From Pycnopodia helianthoides (Eukaryota; Echinodermata; Asteroidea; Forcipulatida; Asteriidae), in NCBI GenBank assembly GCA_032158295.1, contig CM063260.1, positions 10,272,767 through 10,336,766 on the forward strand: 64,000 bases of DNA, written 5' to 3'. The position numbers and the translations under genes are program-made. Positions 11,091 through 23,362 of the stretch are shown here, in pieces. Positions within the stretch are counted from its first letter, which is position 1. Every line of letters begins with the position of its first letter. The notes below the pieces were generated by a model that saw only the letters and a program-made list of their open reading frames with translations, had not been told where the DNA came from and searched no databases.

Positions 11091-11251
11091 CATTCTCACC
11101 TGGAAATTGCTCATTAATCATTGGATGATTCATATCTGGACCGTCACGTTCTCCACTCTTCAAGATTGACAACGTGCCGGACAGACAGAAAGAAGAAAGA
11201 ATAAAAATAAAGAAAAATTTCTTGGGGGATGTATTGTATTCACGTGTAGTG

Positions 11252-11430
11252 GCGTAGGCAACTGGGCACCGGGGCCTGGAAATCCCGTGGAGGCCTCGGA
11301 TTCTGTTCCCCAGGTCTTGGCCTTGTTTGCCCTGGTAGTATTAGCGTAGGCAACGAGGCACCAGGGCCTGGAAATCCCGTGGAGGCCTTGGATTCTATTC
11401 CCTAGGTCTTGGCCTTGTTTGCCCTGGATA
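11252..11430. repeat. Tandem duplication of a 92-bp unit
   Basis: GCGTAGGCAAC followed by CCTGGAAATCCCGTGGAGGC occurs at 11252 and again at 11344, with most of the intervening bases identical. A diverged relative of the unit is near 960-1060. Confidence 0.8.
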
Positions 11431-11610
11431 AACTTTAATTGGCCGTTTCTGAATTAGTGGCTATGACTATGGCTATGGGTCAGGCTGTGGCTGTGGCTGG
11501 ATCACCATGCTAACGTGCCTTTGACAGGGCCCAATTTCTTAAAGCTGCTTGCTAGTCGGCAATTCTGTACCTTATCTTGATTCATAGATTGTAAGCTTAA
11601 AACATACCAA

Positions 11611-11765
11611 TAGATGGATTGCACGTGACGTCATTGACCACCATCTTTGATGAAAAAACAACGAAAACATGCACGCGTGTACGCGCTGCACATAACTCAC
11701 AGCCGATGATAGGCTTACACGCGTGCACGTTTCTTCAAAGATGGTGGCCAACACAAGGGATCTAT
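11611..11765. mobile_element. Near-palindromic MITE, copy 2 of the 4579-4746 family
   Basis: Begins TAGATGGATTGCACGTGACG and ends with the complementary arm around TTCAAAGATGGTGGCCAAC. The middle shares ACGCGTGTACGCGCTGCACA with small changes. The right end is more diverged than in copy 1. Confidence 0.7.
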
Positions 11766-12670
11766 TGTAACAGTACAATAGTGATTGCAAATGCTGTACC
11801 TCGTGGTTAGGTATAGGGCCTACTAAACTTCCAGTTTAGGTAAGCCTAATGTTAGACTGGTCCCCTGTCTTTATCCACAAGTACAAAGACAGGAACTGGT
11901 CTACAGGCCCAATGATTTCATTGGATACAATGATTTCATTGGAAAAATGTGGAGTGTAATGTAAGCTTTCCAAATCTGTGCTATGATTGGTCTGAGGTGA
12001 TGTAATTTTATCAGCTTGCATTTTCGATCCTCTGCATGCAGCGTGTGCATAATGTTTGTACATCATGTAATGTTGTTTTATTCACTATGTAATATGTGTA
12101 CATGTACATGTATGTGTGAAGTGACTGCAAATCTCCGCGTGAAATGAATACGCAGGTCAAAGGTACATCTGGCAACATCCAGAAAAGCTGGTATCTGGCG
12201 TTATTCACGAGCCTCGAAGTGTGACGCCAGATGTTCAGGCTAGCCTAATGTTACCACAGTGGTAACCGGTGTGTTTTTACTCTCAACAACGGCTTTGTTT
12301 CTCCCAGTTGGGAAGGAAAAGACGTGTCAGTGAGTCACAGCCCAAGATCCTACCGCCATGTTTCCAGGGGGGGGGGGCCAAGCCGTCGTTGCTGAACTAT
12401 TTGCACATGTTTACAGGTTTCTGTTTGTGCGTTTCCTGTTGTTTGGCATCAGTCGGCGGCTGGGTGCATACTCGTTGCCATAGCCCAGGAGGATGTGTGA
12501 GGTGGAGAGGAGTGGTGCCCGGACTCATCAGAGGATATATCTAGGAAGGTGGCCAAGGATGACAAGGGGGCTCCTCCTTTTTTAAACACTTTCCATGCAA
12601 AGGTTTTTCCAAAAAGCCTGTCGGGGCCCAGGGGATATATGTATGGTTGGTCGATGGATAACAAACAGGG
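11766..12670. other. Intergenic DNA, nothing recognised
   Basis: Contains short repeats such as ATGATTTCATTGGA twice near 11910-11942. No exon or known element recognised. Confidence 0.4.
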
Positions 12671-13003
12671 GTAATAATACTTGATTCTTATAGAAGCGCA
12701 CATGTCCTAGTAGCTAGATCAAGGTGCTTTACACAACATTATCCTTGATCATCAGGCATACTCTTTGACCATCCATAAACTTTCTCAACTCCCTGGGGAG
12801 CGTACAACCCCCCAAGCTGCTCAAATTAGCACTGAGGGATTAATCCAACATAATACCGTCTCGGCTCTCTCAGGTTCCCATTTGTACACCTGGGTTAAGA
12901 GAAGCAATCATGTGCAGTGCTCAAGGATACGAATGCCTCGACCGGGAATCGAACCCAGACTCCGATGAACTTGAGTCCGATGCACTGAACTGCTCGGTGA
13001 GGT
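12671..13003 (-). mobile_element. tRNA-derived SINE, minus strand
   Basis: On the minus strand the head reads CCGAGCAGTTCAG (weak A box) and GGGTTCGATTCCCGG (perfect RNA polymerase III B box), in a serine/leucine-tRNA-like context. The body shares with the plus-strand SINE at 47457-47808 the phrases GCTAATTTGAGCAGCTTGGG and GGGAGTTGAGAA, CTTGATCTAGCTAC, and a tail with TATAAGAA ... TATTATTA. About 330 bp, essentially full length. Confidence 0.8.
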
Positions 13004-13399
13004 GGTTTGGTGCAAGTTTGTTCTTAGTTACCTAAAGAGATGACAAACACCCATACACAGTTCTCAATGAAATGTGTGGCACAAGAATACCAATCTTAGG
13101 GAATGCAGAGATTTCTGCTATTTGTACCACATGCGACATCTATTTGCCTGTTTTATTTGTACCACATGCGACATCTATTTGCCTGTTTTTACAAATGACG
13201 ACATCATCTACCATCGAGTTATTTTCGGTTGTGGAGGCAAGATAGCCCTGGTACGCATCGTCGTCGAGCACTCATGCAGCAAATAATCACTTTGAATCAC
13301 TAACCTGCTCCATACTAAAGTCTTACATTTGATTCTTCTTTCTTAAATAGCTGTGTGTACAACCACAATGACTCGCTTATAACACAGTGGGATGGATCA
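13004..13399. other. Intergenic DNA with a short tandem duplication
   Basis: TTTGTACCACATGCGACATC occurs twice 36 bases apart (13119-13138 and 13155-13174). Otherwise nothing recognised. Confidence 0.5.
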
Positions 13400-13653
13400 G
13401 GGCCCAATTTCATGGCTCTGCTTACTGTAAGCAAAGTATTGATGCTTAATACGGAAGCAGGGAATTCTGCGCCTACGTCAAGCGTATTTCACAGGTTAGC
13501 AGGGATGTTTTGCTTGTGCACGTGCTTACTCCACTTTACTAGGCATTTTTTGCATACACAGCTAACACAGAAATTCTGCGCTTGCCCTGTAAGCGGAGAT
13601 TGGTGATCGTCAGCGCAGAATGCAGCGATAAGCAGAGCATTGAAATTGGGCCC
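13400..13653. mobile_element. 254-bp inverted-repeat element with GGGCCCAATTTC ends
   Basis: The left end GGGCCCAATTTCATGGCTCT and the right end, reverse complemented GGGCCCAATTTCAATGCTCT, are inverted repeats. Relatives or single ends are at 11529, 26248 and 29243-29880. Confidence 0.7.
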
Positions 13654-13953
13654 AGTTCCATTAGGGTTAGAGCCAGCAGTGGAGTCAAGAATGCTCGGTT
13701 TGTGATGCCCAGCCAGGAGGCCTAGCGGTTTTGGAGTTGTTGCAGTTGTTGTTGTTTCTCCTTGACCAATAGTGGACTCATTGGGGGTCATGTAGTTTGG
13801 GCCCAGTTCCATTAGGGTTAGAGCCAGCAGTGGAGTCAAGAATGCTCGATTTGTGATGCCCAGCCAGGAGGCCTAGCAGTTTTGGAGTTGTTGCAGTTAT
13901 TGTTGTTTTCCCTTGACCGATAGTGGACTCATTTGGGGTTGTGTAGTTTGTAT
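13649..13953. repeat. Tandem duplication of a 151-bp unit
   Basis: GGCCCAGTTCCATTAGGGTT starts at 13649 and again at 13800. The two units are nearly identical, including AGCCAGCAGTGGAGTCAAGA and a (GTT)n patch, so the duplication is recent. The first unit overlaps the right end of the preceding element. Confidence 0.85.
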
Positions 13954-15304
13954 GATGGATGTGTCTAGTCACTTGTGACACACAGGAAGGTGGATTACAA
14001 AGCTCATCCCCTGCCCCCCTAGCCTCCTCCTCCCCACCTTAAGTCTATCTATAGAGAAGAACCCTCTCTGTGAGGCGTTGGTCAAGAATTGTACCTCGGA
14101 GGGGGTCCAGAAATTCAAAATGAAAAACAATCTAAATTTTGACACGTGTTGAGAATGTGAATTTTTTCGGGTGCTCTGGCATGTCATATTTCACTTTGTT
14201 TTTAGTTTTTTTTAATAACGTCTTAACTATAGTTCGGACAAACTGTGTGCATCAATGTAGCACAGTGCCTCCGATCAAGTACAACCTTGATCAGGTAAAT
14301 TGGAACAGGAACCTTAGTTGGTTATCTTAAATCCATGGTTGAGCAACATGGGGTCCACGGGGGCATTGTACTCCCCAAACTTTGCTGCGTTCTTATGATA
14401 GCTCATTTTTGTTTTTCGTCACGTAAAAGTTCACGTCACACTCCCAAACCCTATACCCCAAACCACCTGTCGGCAAAGGTCCCCCGTTCCCAAAAAGTAG
14501 ACCCCTTGTATGGTTTCCAGATGTAGACTTTATCGGCAGACTAACCTGTCAGACCAATTCCCCCCCCCAAAAAAACTGCTCAGTGGACATTCCCACTTAG
14601 CGTCAACGTGCAGGCGAACCAGCCAAAGGTTGCCTAGGTACTCGGTGACACTTTCTCAGCATGGTTTTTACAGTAAGCACTTTTGTTGCCTTAATCTTGG
14701 GGTACTGCAGTTTTTGTTTGACAAGGGATGCTCGATCAGTCACCTCTTCTTGTCACTGGGGATCTACACATCGTCCTTCGATGATGTTCGTTTGATTAGT
14801 TCAGGAAAACATGAGGGGAGGTTCGAGGAAGGAAAGGGCTGTATGCTCTAATTAGTCCAGAAAGACTTCACGTGTTTGGAAACGACACTCAATGTGTGAC
14901 GTGGGGTTACTCAGATATGCTTCTTTTTTTGAAAATACCCATCGCAATTTAATCCTCCTTCTGTTCGGACTTTCAGTCGCCATCGAGTTATTCTTTTTTG
15001 ATGAGCTGTCAAGGAAGTGGACAGGAAGGGCGCCTGAGCTGAGAGGGTCAGGAGCGGTTGCGACCTGAACTGGTTGAACTTTATAGGAATACAGTTTTGG
15101 GTTATTCGGACAACATGGGACAATACTTAAGTTTGAAAAATTTCAGCAAACAAAATTCTGCAAAGCTAGATATTACATAAATTCATGGGAGAATATTTGT
15201 AAATTTTTCATATGTGAAGTAGGTTGCACCTCTCCTCAGTAGTCTTTTTCAAAGTATGATTCTTAATCTTTTGTTAAATTAAGTAATGACGTGCCTAATT
15301 ACAT
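13954..15304. other. Intergenic DNA, nothing recognised
   Basis: AT-rich with short C runs (near 14560). Open frames on both strands lack family motifs or splice-site pairs that I could support. Confidence 0.4.
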
Positions 15305-15310
15305 TGAATT

Positions 15311-15660
15311 GTCAGACTGTAGGAGGGTTGAATGTGTACTGTGTAGATGCATTCACCGTATGGTACCATATTGCAACCCGGCACAGTGTATCTATGATTC
15401 AAAACAGCAGAGGATGATATGGAATGGTCAGACAGTAGGAGGGTTGAGTGTGTGGTGTGCAGATGCATCACCACGTGTTATCTTCTTGCAGGCCGGCATA
15501 GTTTATCTATCATTCAAAATCAACATGGATGTTATTGAATTGGTCAGACAGTAGAAGGGTTGACTGTGTACAGGGTAGATGAATTCACCAAATGATACCA
15601 TATTGCAGGCTGGTATAGTGTATCTATCCTTCAAAACCACTGTGGATGTTATTGAATGGT
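15311..15660. repeat. Tandem array, three copies of a 116-bp unit
   Basis: GTCAGACAGTAGGAGGGTTG or close variants begin at 15311, 15427 and 15543, and a decayed fourth start (GTCACTCATTAG) appears near 15659. Units share TAGATGCATTCACC and GTATCTAT ... TTCAAAA. Confidence 0.8.
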
Positions 15661-15833
15661 CACTCATTAGAAAGGTTTTAATGCGGAGCAGAAATGGGTT
15701 TACTACTCGTCCAAACTCGTGATGCATTGTTTGTGATTTGTCTCAGTCTATTTTGTTGTTGTTCAGCAAATCATTTTGTTACCAACACATTCTTGAAGTA
15801 GAATCTGTACTAAATTAAAGCGGTTTGTGAGAC

Positions 15834-16150
15834 TTAATAAAGGGAGGGTTTATACCTTTGGTAATTACTCAAAAAAACAAAAACAATGACCATAAAAACT
15901 TATTAGGATTTTACACTGGAGAGCTGTTGATATTATAAAACAATGTTAGAAACCACACTCTTTGAAGTAATGTAGTTTTAGAGAAAGAGGTAATTTTTCA
16001 CACACACAAAATTAATTAAAAAAAATCAGGCTTGCTCGGGCATCGTAAAGCACAAACTTTTCACAGGTGTGTTATTTTATGCATATGTTGGGATACACCA
16101 TGTGAGGATACTGGTCTTTGACAATTACCAAAAGTACACTCTGCCTTTAA
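15834..16150. mobile_element. TTAA-flanked element, TTTGGTAATTACTC family (E), copy 1
   Basis: Near the left end CCTTTGGTAATTACTC follows TTAA at 15834. The right end GACAATTACCAAAAGTACAC ... CTGCCTTTAA closes with TTAA at 16147-16150. Inverted ends, no coding capacity. Confidence 0.6.
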
Positions 16151-17544
16151 ATGTAAACAAGCTTTTTTTTACTCTTTTTTATACCACACTCATGCCTTCC
16201 CTTGATTGCTATACTGTTTTTCTACTTTTTAATACAAAGATTGTTTGTGATATGTAGTGAGATAAAGACTGGTAAATAGGTAAATAGTTAGAAGTGTAGA
16301 CGATTGACTTATTGCTTAATGCTTTGTATAATTTGACTGCAGGGTTCAGTTACATTTGAATTAGCCTTTCCCAAGAAATATGCATATGTCATCCACGCAT
16401 GCGTATTATACACTATTGGTTGGCACACGCCATAGAGTTGTTCACTAGTCAGGCGCGCGAACGCGTACGTGTGTCGCCATCATTGTTTTGTTTAAACTAA
16501 ACTTTCCGTAGTTAACTGGAAAACATTGTGCATTTTGTTTTTTTCTTTGTGGGGGAATAACTAAGTGGCAAGTCTGAAAAAAGTTATAATTAATATTATG
16601 CACTACAGTCTATTATTTTTTGCTTAAATTAGTATTTAAATCAAGGTTCGTAGATGTAATTTCACAAATATGCCATTGTGACTCCTTAATGTTATGTTGA
16701 ATAGTCTTTACTTCTTAAAAGTGACCTTAAGTCCAAATCAGGTCTTGCCAGCTGGGATCAGTTTTCATATATATTTTTTTTCTAAAATATATTTTAAAAA
16801 CTACCATTCAGGGTTGTTGTTGTTGTTGTTTTGTTTATATCATTTTACCAATATTATACTTTTGCATTTGTTTTTCAATATTTGTCAGTTTAAGAATGTT
16901 ATACCTTAATGATGTCAAACGGTCACACGTAAGGGATGGATTATGTCGCCGCCATTTTAGTTGGTTCCCTACGGGCTGTATCATTAACAATCCTAAGCCT
17001 TTTGGTTTAAGGAGGGGACACGACCTGTTTGCCTTCAAGCCTTGGTTTCAAAACATTGATTTAAATGATAGAACAGTTGAAGATGGCAGTCTCAATGTCA
17101 TTCTTTTTATCCATAAGAAGTATTTTGAATTAGATTTAGTTATTTTAATTGAAGACTGATTAGCCATAATCTTGCTGTTACGGAGGAATTACTGCCAGTT
17201 TGTGTAGATTTGAAAGAAACAGATGAGAACATAAATTTAAGAAATAATGCCTGAACTAAAATAATAAAATATTCCTTTTCAATAAAAAGTTGGAGTGCCT
17301 TGCTTTCATAAATTATAGTAAGGCCTCTTGGTCTGCAGCCTACCCCCTCCCCTGCAAACTCATCCTCTTATCCCCTCCCCCAAACAGCAGGACAAAATGG
17401 CAAACGAAAGGAAAGGACACAGTATGCACAATTGTGATTATATTTTATTATGTCTTTCTGGTAATGAAACCAAGGGACCCGCAAAAGCGACGAGCACTGT
17501 GACCCGTAGGCCTGAGGGTACCTGTGTGGAGAAGACGATGAAGA
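16151..17544. other. Intergenic DNA, one weak coding-like stretch
   Basis: A plus-strand open segment at 16896-17159 gives an 87-residue peptide rich in aromatic and charged residues (RRHFSWFPTGCIINNPKPFG). I cannot assign it to a family and found no convincing splice pair, so I do not call it a gene. A (GTT)n patch lies at 16814-16832. Confidence 0.35.
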
Positions 17545-17826
17545 AGTGTCAGTTTTTGATGTGGGAGGAAAAACCCCAAGTAGGAAAAACCCACACAATC
17601 AGGTAGGGACTGAAAACCCAATCCACATACAACTTTATACATGGCTCCGGTCCGGGATTCGAACCGGGTATTTGAGTAGGGCGCCCTCGATCGTCTAGAG
17701 GTCGCGAGAAGGTCGCTCATTGGATAATCCTGTGCGATGCGCGTACACAGCTGCGCGTTTCCGTTGTTTCGCCACCACAGGTGAAAGGCAGGGAAAGAAA
17801 CCACTGAGCCAACCTGACTGCCCATG
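17545..17826 (-). mobile_element. tRNA-derived SINE (TGGCTCAGTGG type) interrupted by an insertion
   Basis: On the minus strand the A box TGGCTCAGTGG (17801-17811) fits the pol III consensus and the B box GGTTCGAATCC (17655-17665) is perfect. They are about 136 bases apart instead of the 34 seen in the related SINE at 35135-35310. The excess is a separate repeat (17669-17775) also found at 17979-18092. Promoter spacing is therefore destroyed. The body shares GGTAGGGACTGAAAACCCAA with the 35-kb copy. Confidence 0.8.
17669..17775. repeat. About 105-bp repeat inserted between SINE promoter boxes
   Basis: TTTGAGTAGGGCGCCCTCGA followed by GGTCGCTCATTGGATAATCC and GCGTACACAGCTGCGCGTTT. It is nearly identical to 17988-18092 and more distantly like 43649-43745. 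Confidence 0.75.
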
Positions 17827-17978
17827 ACTGTGATGACTGTGATGTTAACTAGCGGCGCACAGATACTTGCTTAATTGAGCAATTCGACGGCACTTCCGAC
17901 ATTGTGAACTTCTAGGAAGTGTCTCTTCCTCAAGAGAAATTCTGGCTCCACCCTTGACACGTATACGTTTTTGCACAT

Positions 17979-18092
17979 GACGTCATTTGAGTAGGGCGCC
18001 CTCGACTAGAGGTCGCAAGAAGGTCGCTCATTGGATAATCCTGTGCGCTGCGCGTACACAGCTGCGCGTTTCCGTTGTTTCGTCACCTCTGA
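17979..18092. repeat. Second copy of the 105-bp repeat
   Basis: Preceded by CACATGACGTCATTTGAG, containing a perfect CRE-like TGACGTCA. The body matches 17669-17775 with few changes, including a four-base difference (CGATCGTCTAG versus CGACTAG). Confidence 0.75.
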
Positions 18093-18870
18093 GATGGCGG
18101 CGTGATGACGTCAATGTAAAGGTCCAATAGGCGTGTAGCTTCAAGAACTTGATAACTAGTACCTGAAGCTACGCAGAAAAAAAAACACATGACTAACTTT
18201 TCCGATCGGCTTCTGGAATAATAGTAGCGGATCATCTGGATTAGCATTAACCCACCCTGAAACACGATTCTGGGTCGATCGTGCCTCCTAGGTTCGGGAT
18301 GAAATCACCCGAATAGCACCAGAATACATCCCAACAAAAGCTGTCGTCTGTCAGATTGCTAATTACGCGGTAAAGTAGTTAATCCCCCAGAATGTCTGCC
18401 CAGGTTGTGTTTGCTTTTGGGCGGGAACATGACGTTGGGTATTTAATCGAGAGCTTCGCAACGGTTAATTTCTTGGCTGTTCGTTTTGGCAGCTCAGGCT
18501 GAATCGGTCGGTGTATTTTGCTGAACGCGCGACGTGTTTAGGACTTGCAGACACAACCACTTGGGGGTGTTTACCCGTTGATGAAACCGAGGACTTTAAC
18601 AAAATGTGAATATGGGTGTTTTGACAGAACGAGGACGTACTCGCGTCGCTTTCGTGTACAAAACTAACGGATACGTCGCTCAAAAAAAAAGTCCAAACAA
18701 TGGGAGAACAAAGAGAAGTCTTTGATTCACGGGATCCATAAAACCTTTTGACTCTGTACCAAAATCACCATAGGATTCAAGGATATAAAGTAGCGTATGA
18801 ATTCACCATAACACTGGTTAGGTTTACCGTTACCGCCATGAGTTTCAATCAAGAGCCACAAAAATTAAAT
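18093..18870. other. Intergenic DNA, nothing recognised
   Basis: No repeat or exon could be supported here. Confidence 0.4.
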
Positions 18871-18874
18871 ATTA

Positions 18875-19066
18875 TAACGGAGATATTCAATGGGGAAAAT
18901 GGTTTCAAATTTCAATATTGCAATGAGTGGTTATACGAGTGCCAAATGATTCTGTTTGTTATTGGTAGAGAGCCAACAAATAAAAGTATTGTAGGGCCTA
19001 ACGGAGATATTCAATGGGGAGATGGTTTCAATTTCAATATTGTAATGAGTGGTTATACGAGTGCAA
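18875..19066. repeat. Tandem duplication of a 124-bp unit
   Basis: TAACGGAGATATTCAATGGG begins at 18875 and 18999, and ATGAGTGGTTATACGAGTGC appears in both units. Part of the spacer (TTGTTATTGGTAGAGA) recurs again near 19172. Confidence 0.8.
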
Positions 19067-20300
19067 CATGTCGGTCGTGACTAGCATGTTAGGGAATAGC
19101 CATGTTGCTACTCCCTAACTCGACACGTCGATGGTGGTCTTTCAAACAGTCACCCCGTGCACAGATTCTGTCTTGTTATTGGTAGAGAAGGTGTCGAACG
19201 ATTTCAGCAAAAAGACCCCCGCTGATTGGATTGAAGTTGCACTTAGCTCCACCCATAGAAACGTTATTAAGCCAATCTAGTCCGTTGTAGTCAACTGCTG
19301 CAGTGACGAATCTAACATCTTAAAAACAGAAAGGGTTTTTTCTACATGCAAAAACGTGGGAGGCGAAACAGCGCAACCAAAATAGAGCAATGTCCCTTTT
19401 TCATAAAAATCATTTAGAAACACGATGTTCAGCTAGAAGTAGATATTTATTTTTCTTCATTTGCAAAAAAACAAAAGTCAGGATCTGATAGGATTAAGAT
19501 ACTTACCTGGTAAAAAGTCGTATCCAAATTTCATGTTTTAAAACATTGAAATATTGTGTTTTCGCAAAGAAACAATTTTTTTTTGACTTCACGTTAATTT
19601 CATTTCGTGAGTATTGTTCCGTTTAGAGCACCAAAATAAGGGGGAAATTAAAGACTGTGACTGGAAAGAGATCCTCCCAAAACACGTGTTTTAGATTCTC
19701 AATTTGAATTAAATACCCCTTTCCCCCAAATCGGCGAATTTCCTGAACGTATCTACCGGATCGAATGATGAAATCTCAGCCTAGTATCAACGTCCAAACT
19801 AGGCCAAGCAGCGCTTCTGGTTTCCCGCTCCCAAAACAGGCCAGTTCCGGTGTTTCTGCTCTTTTTGTCAATTATTTTTATACCTCAGTTTTTGTTTAGA
19901 GGGGTGTATGAATCACTGGCCAGGCTCAGTCAGTCATCAATGGATAGAAGAGGTAATGATATTGGAAGGATATTGCACCCCTAAAAAAATTATACACCGG
20001 GACCGTATGTCGTTGGTTGAGAGATGATTGGCCGAATGATTTCGACATGATAATCATGTACGTGTATTCAAATTACAAAATAGTTGCAGCTTGTTTTGGT
20101 ATGTTCCACACCCTTGAGGGAATATTATTAATATACCAGTGTCCGTAGCTTCCTGATTACAGTATTGTTCTTTCGTAAGAACAATGAGACTACACTAATA
20201 TAGCTGAAAGCTTGGGAGTATACTGAAATTGCTTCAATCTCAGATGTTAATAATATTTGCATTTTTAAGTGCAATATTTCCGTTTGGTGATATTCCCCCA
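19067..20300. other. Intergenic DNA, nothing recognised
   Basis: A short imperfect hairpin (AGCATGTTAGGGAATAG ... CTACTCCCTAAC) lies near 19083-19120. No gene recognised. Confidence 0.4.
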
Positions 20301-20303
20301 TCA

Positions 20304-20610
20304 CTCGGGGAACTTCATTGCCTACCGATTAGAGAACGGATTCATTTTAAATCTTGTTCTTTTTGTTTTAGCTTGAACAAAATCTTCTCCGGATCTTTCC
20401 AATTTGCAGTCATATTACAATCCTCCATGGTTTCTTCCTGTCCACACTTGACATCACTCACTCGATTGTTCCCCGTGCAAACAAAGTTCTGGGTCAAAAA
20501 GCATTCAGTGTAGCTGGACCAATGATTTGGAGCAATCTTCCTCCTGTCATTGGGAACCGGCATGTTGGTTTATCTCTATTTCGTAAAGCTCTTATAAGAC
20601 TCGCCTATCC
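20304..20610 (+). pseudogene. Degraded 3' end of a second non-LTR retrotransposon ORF
   Basis: In one plus frame the segment starts LGELHCLPIRERIHFK, matching the conserved LHWLPIRxRIxFK motif C-terminal to LINE reverse transcriptases. After a frame change near 20490 it continues KAFSVAGPMIWSNLPPVIG ... SLFRKALIRLAYP, the equally typical AFSVAGPxLWNxLP ... FKxxLK tail. Both halves appear in the right order at the right distance, but the frame is broken and the catalytic part is absent. Confidence 0.8.
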
Positions 20611-21075
20611 ATGTTCATGTCTATTATGCTCTTGATGGAATAGCTCCATCTAAAATGTCATTGTTGTGTAATGTTATGATATGTCTCTCTACTTTTTAGC
20701 TACCGATGCTGCTGACGAGGGGCCGAACTAGCCACTTACAGGCAAAGTATACGCACTGTGCCTACGGCCTACGAAAACAGTGGGGGCCTGCGCCTACCCG
20801 AAAAATCCCTGTCCCTTGCAATATCTCAAGTGGTGGGCACCATGCTTTCGTTTTACTCCAACTATAATTGTCTGCTCTATACGGCAGATGTGCCCAGCCC
20901 ATTTCCATAATCCTACTTTGAACTGTTGCTACTTTGTACCCAGTAAGCTCTTATCCAAGTGTTAGTTTTCCGGGCTCTGCTTGTGATGTTTGGCATGCTA
21001 CGTTCAGTATAGTGCTGCTGTGGATTTTTTCTCTCTCCATTTTTGATGTAAGTAATTTTTGCCGTACGATCTAGT
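20611..21075. other. Intergenic DNA, nothing recognised
   Basis: Follows the retrotransposon tail and may include its 3' UTR. No poly-A or short-repeat tail was clear. Confidence 0.4.
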
Positions 21076-21245
21076 GAGGTTTGCGGTAACACATGAGTAT
21101 GATTTGAAAGTTTGCATGTACGGAGATGCAATCTAGCAAAGTTTGCAGTAGGCCTATAACACCATGAGTAAGACTAAGAGTTGAAACTGTACATAGTGAG
21201 ATTACGAAGTAGTGAGGTTTGCAGAGACACAACACTCTCGCTATT
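21076..21245. repeat. Imperfect tandem repeats of a GAGGTTTGCGGTAACAC unit
   Basis: Three diverged copies of a 60-75-bp unit, starting GAGGTTTGCGGTAACACATG, AAGTTTGCAGTAGGCC and GAGGTTTGCAGAGACACAAC. The same phrase borders the stem-loop repeat at 46711-46830, so this may be the outer part of that family without the stem-loop. Confidence 0.55.
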
Positions 21246-21404
21246 GAGTTGTGGCGAATCTGAAAAACACACACACCTAAAAACACGAAGGTCTAACAAC
21301 TTTGTTTGATATAAGTGTCCAGGTTTCAAAGCTCCATAAATGTGTTTGGCCTGATGAAGTCAACGTGCTCACAAGTTGCTACTGAATGTGGAACTCAGCA
21401 TCAC

Positions 21405-21760
21405 TAAAATGCACAATATATACACGTTTGGTAATGACACTGAAAATTAATGGCATTAAAAACTTACTTGGTGAGAAGTACAGCAGCCTTGGGTAGTATA
21501 ATGAATTTTGAGAAACTTTTAATTTCGAAGTACTATCGGTTATGGAAAATATATTACTTTTTATTCCCCAAAATTTGAATCTGAGAAGCGTTTCTGTGGG
21601 GAATATTCTTCCTGCGTGGAAATATTCGCACCGGTTTTTCGGTGATATCTTCAAAACGCGACCACCTTTTGAAGTGAAATTTTCACAGGTTAGTTTTACA
21701 TTTATATATGATTAACACAATCAGTAGGCTCCAATTACCAAACGTATACAGCACCTTTAA
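21405..21760. mobile_element. TTAA-type element, family E, copy 2
   Basis: Left: CACGTTTGGTAATGACACTG. Right: ACCAAACGTATACAGCACC then TTTAA. The interior (AAAAACTTACTTGGTGAGAA, TACAGCAGCCTTGGGTAG) matches 55592-55952 closely and 38487-39116 more distantly. The left TTAA is lost. Confidence 0.65.
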
Positions 21761-23362
21761 ACCATAGAGAATGTTCCAATAAATATCGATACAGCAGACC
21801 ACGTCGGGCAGACAACCCACGACGTCGTGTTTCGCCACAGTGACGTCACTGTTCTGACTGGCCGAGCGTGACGTCATGCAATCCCACGCCGATGACCTAA
21901 ATTCGCGCGCTCTGTTTCGTTTGATAGTCTCTGCTCAAGCCGCTCGAATAATTACCAGTTCCTCCGTATGGATTGTGGTTGATATAGTGTGAGTTGAAGC
22001 CGACAAAAGCTAATAGTGTCCCGAGGCGCGACCAATCCACAGTCTGATTGTGATTGAATGCTTAGATTTGAACTTTGCAGGTCAGTTTCCTTGCAAATGT
22101 CGTTTCACCGTAATGGTGAATTATAGTATAGAGCCTTTACAGTATTACATTGCAACGGACACGCGAGCTCAACAAGCAAGTTCATTTTGGTATTACAATA
22201 ATTGTCATGTTATGGAGATGGCTTCAAATCTCCACCATTTTATCTGACAAGTCGGCCTCGATCCCTACGACGACACTGGCCACTCACCAGGCTTGCATGA
22301 TCAGTGGTTGTAAATTAACAACATGATTGTTAAATAAGATGGAGAACTAGAAGAAAAAAAAATGACTAGCCTATAATAATTCCGATGACACACATTCGTT
22401 TAAAGTAATTAATAATTTATTGACTTATATTGAGCCCGTTCCATAAAATTACACAAGCGCATAACAAAATATATAGACGATGATTAGAAAGCTAAAAACT
22501 GGAAAACACAAAAAGCGCACCCGAAAAATGGTAAAAAGCGAGGAAATACCACAATAAATAAACAATCCATCATGTAGCGGTTTTATAATTATATTGCTCA
22601 AAATTTAGTTTTACTGGGCGTTCCTGATCCACTTATTTGTAATTTTTGTCAGATCTTGTTTTAAACGTTACTAACATGACCTTATTTTACCGCTTCGTCA
22701 TAATATGGTAGGCGAATGAGACAAACTGGTTAGTTTTACAGGACACCACAAAAGAATATATTTGCATCAATGAATGCATTAATTTGCATAAATGGGTAGT
22801 TAAGTGCCCCCCAAAATAGACGACCACGGTATCTAAGAAACAGATACCTGGAACGGAACTGGAAGGAGAGGTTGAGTTCCTCTTTCCTCTCTCGCGGCTT
22901 AATATTAGCGATCTCTCTGAGGACTGATGTTCGACACACAGTGTGTTTTAAAATAACGTGTCTTAAAATTATATTCGTTCATTCGGTTTGGTTCAAATGG
23001 AATATAAAAGTCCCAAAATGTCATGCCGACTCGTTGCTGAAGGAAGCAGGGTGACCCCTTTTTTCTCCAGCATCTCTATTTTATTCGCAAGCAGATTTCA
23101 CCCAACGGAACCGGAACAGTTCTAGTTCGTCGAGGGCGGCGCTTTGAGCCCCTCTCGCTCTCAGAACCTTTGCCCCATGCTTAAAATGGCCGCCTCAGGA
23201 CATCAACTTGTATATAGGACCTTCTTGCAGAACTGTTTTTCTTTGTGAAGTATAAAGCCCCCCCCATCATCCCAATTATTTCTTTGCCCCTCCCCGCCCC
23301 AAATGAAATTGTCTAGTTACGCCACTGCTGAGATGTCGATATACGTCTGCTACAGTGCGTAT
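21761..23362. other. Intergenic DNA, nothing recognised
   Basis: AT-rich sequence with CpG-containing patches near 21800-21910. No exon with a supportable splice pair was identified. Confidence 0.4.

Noticed and set aside
16896..17159. 87-codon plus-strand open frame with an aromatic-rich peptide
   Set aside because: Looks mildly protein-like, but no acceptor/donor pair, no upstream context and no recognised family; kept only as a note.
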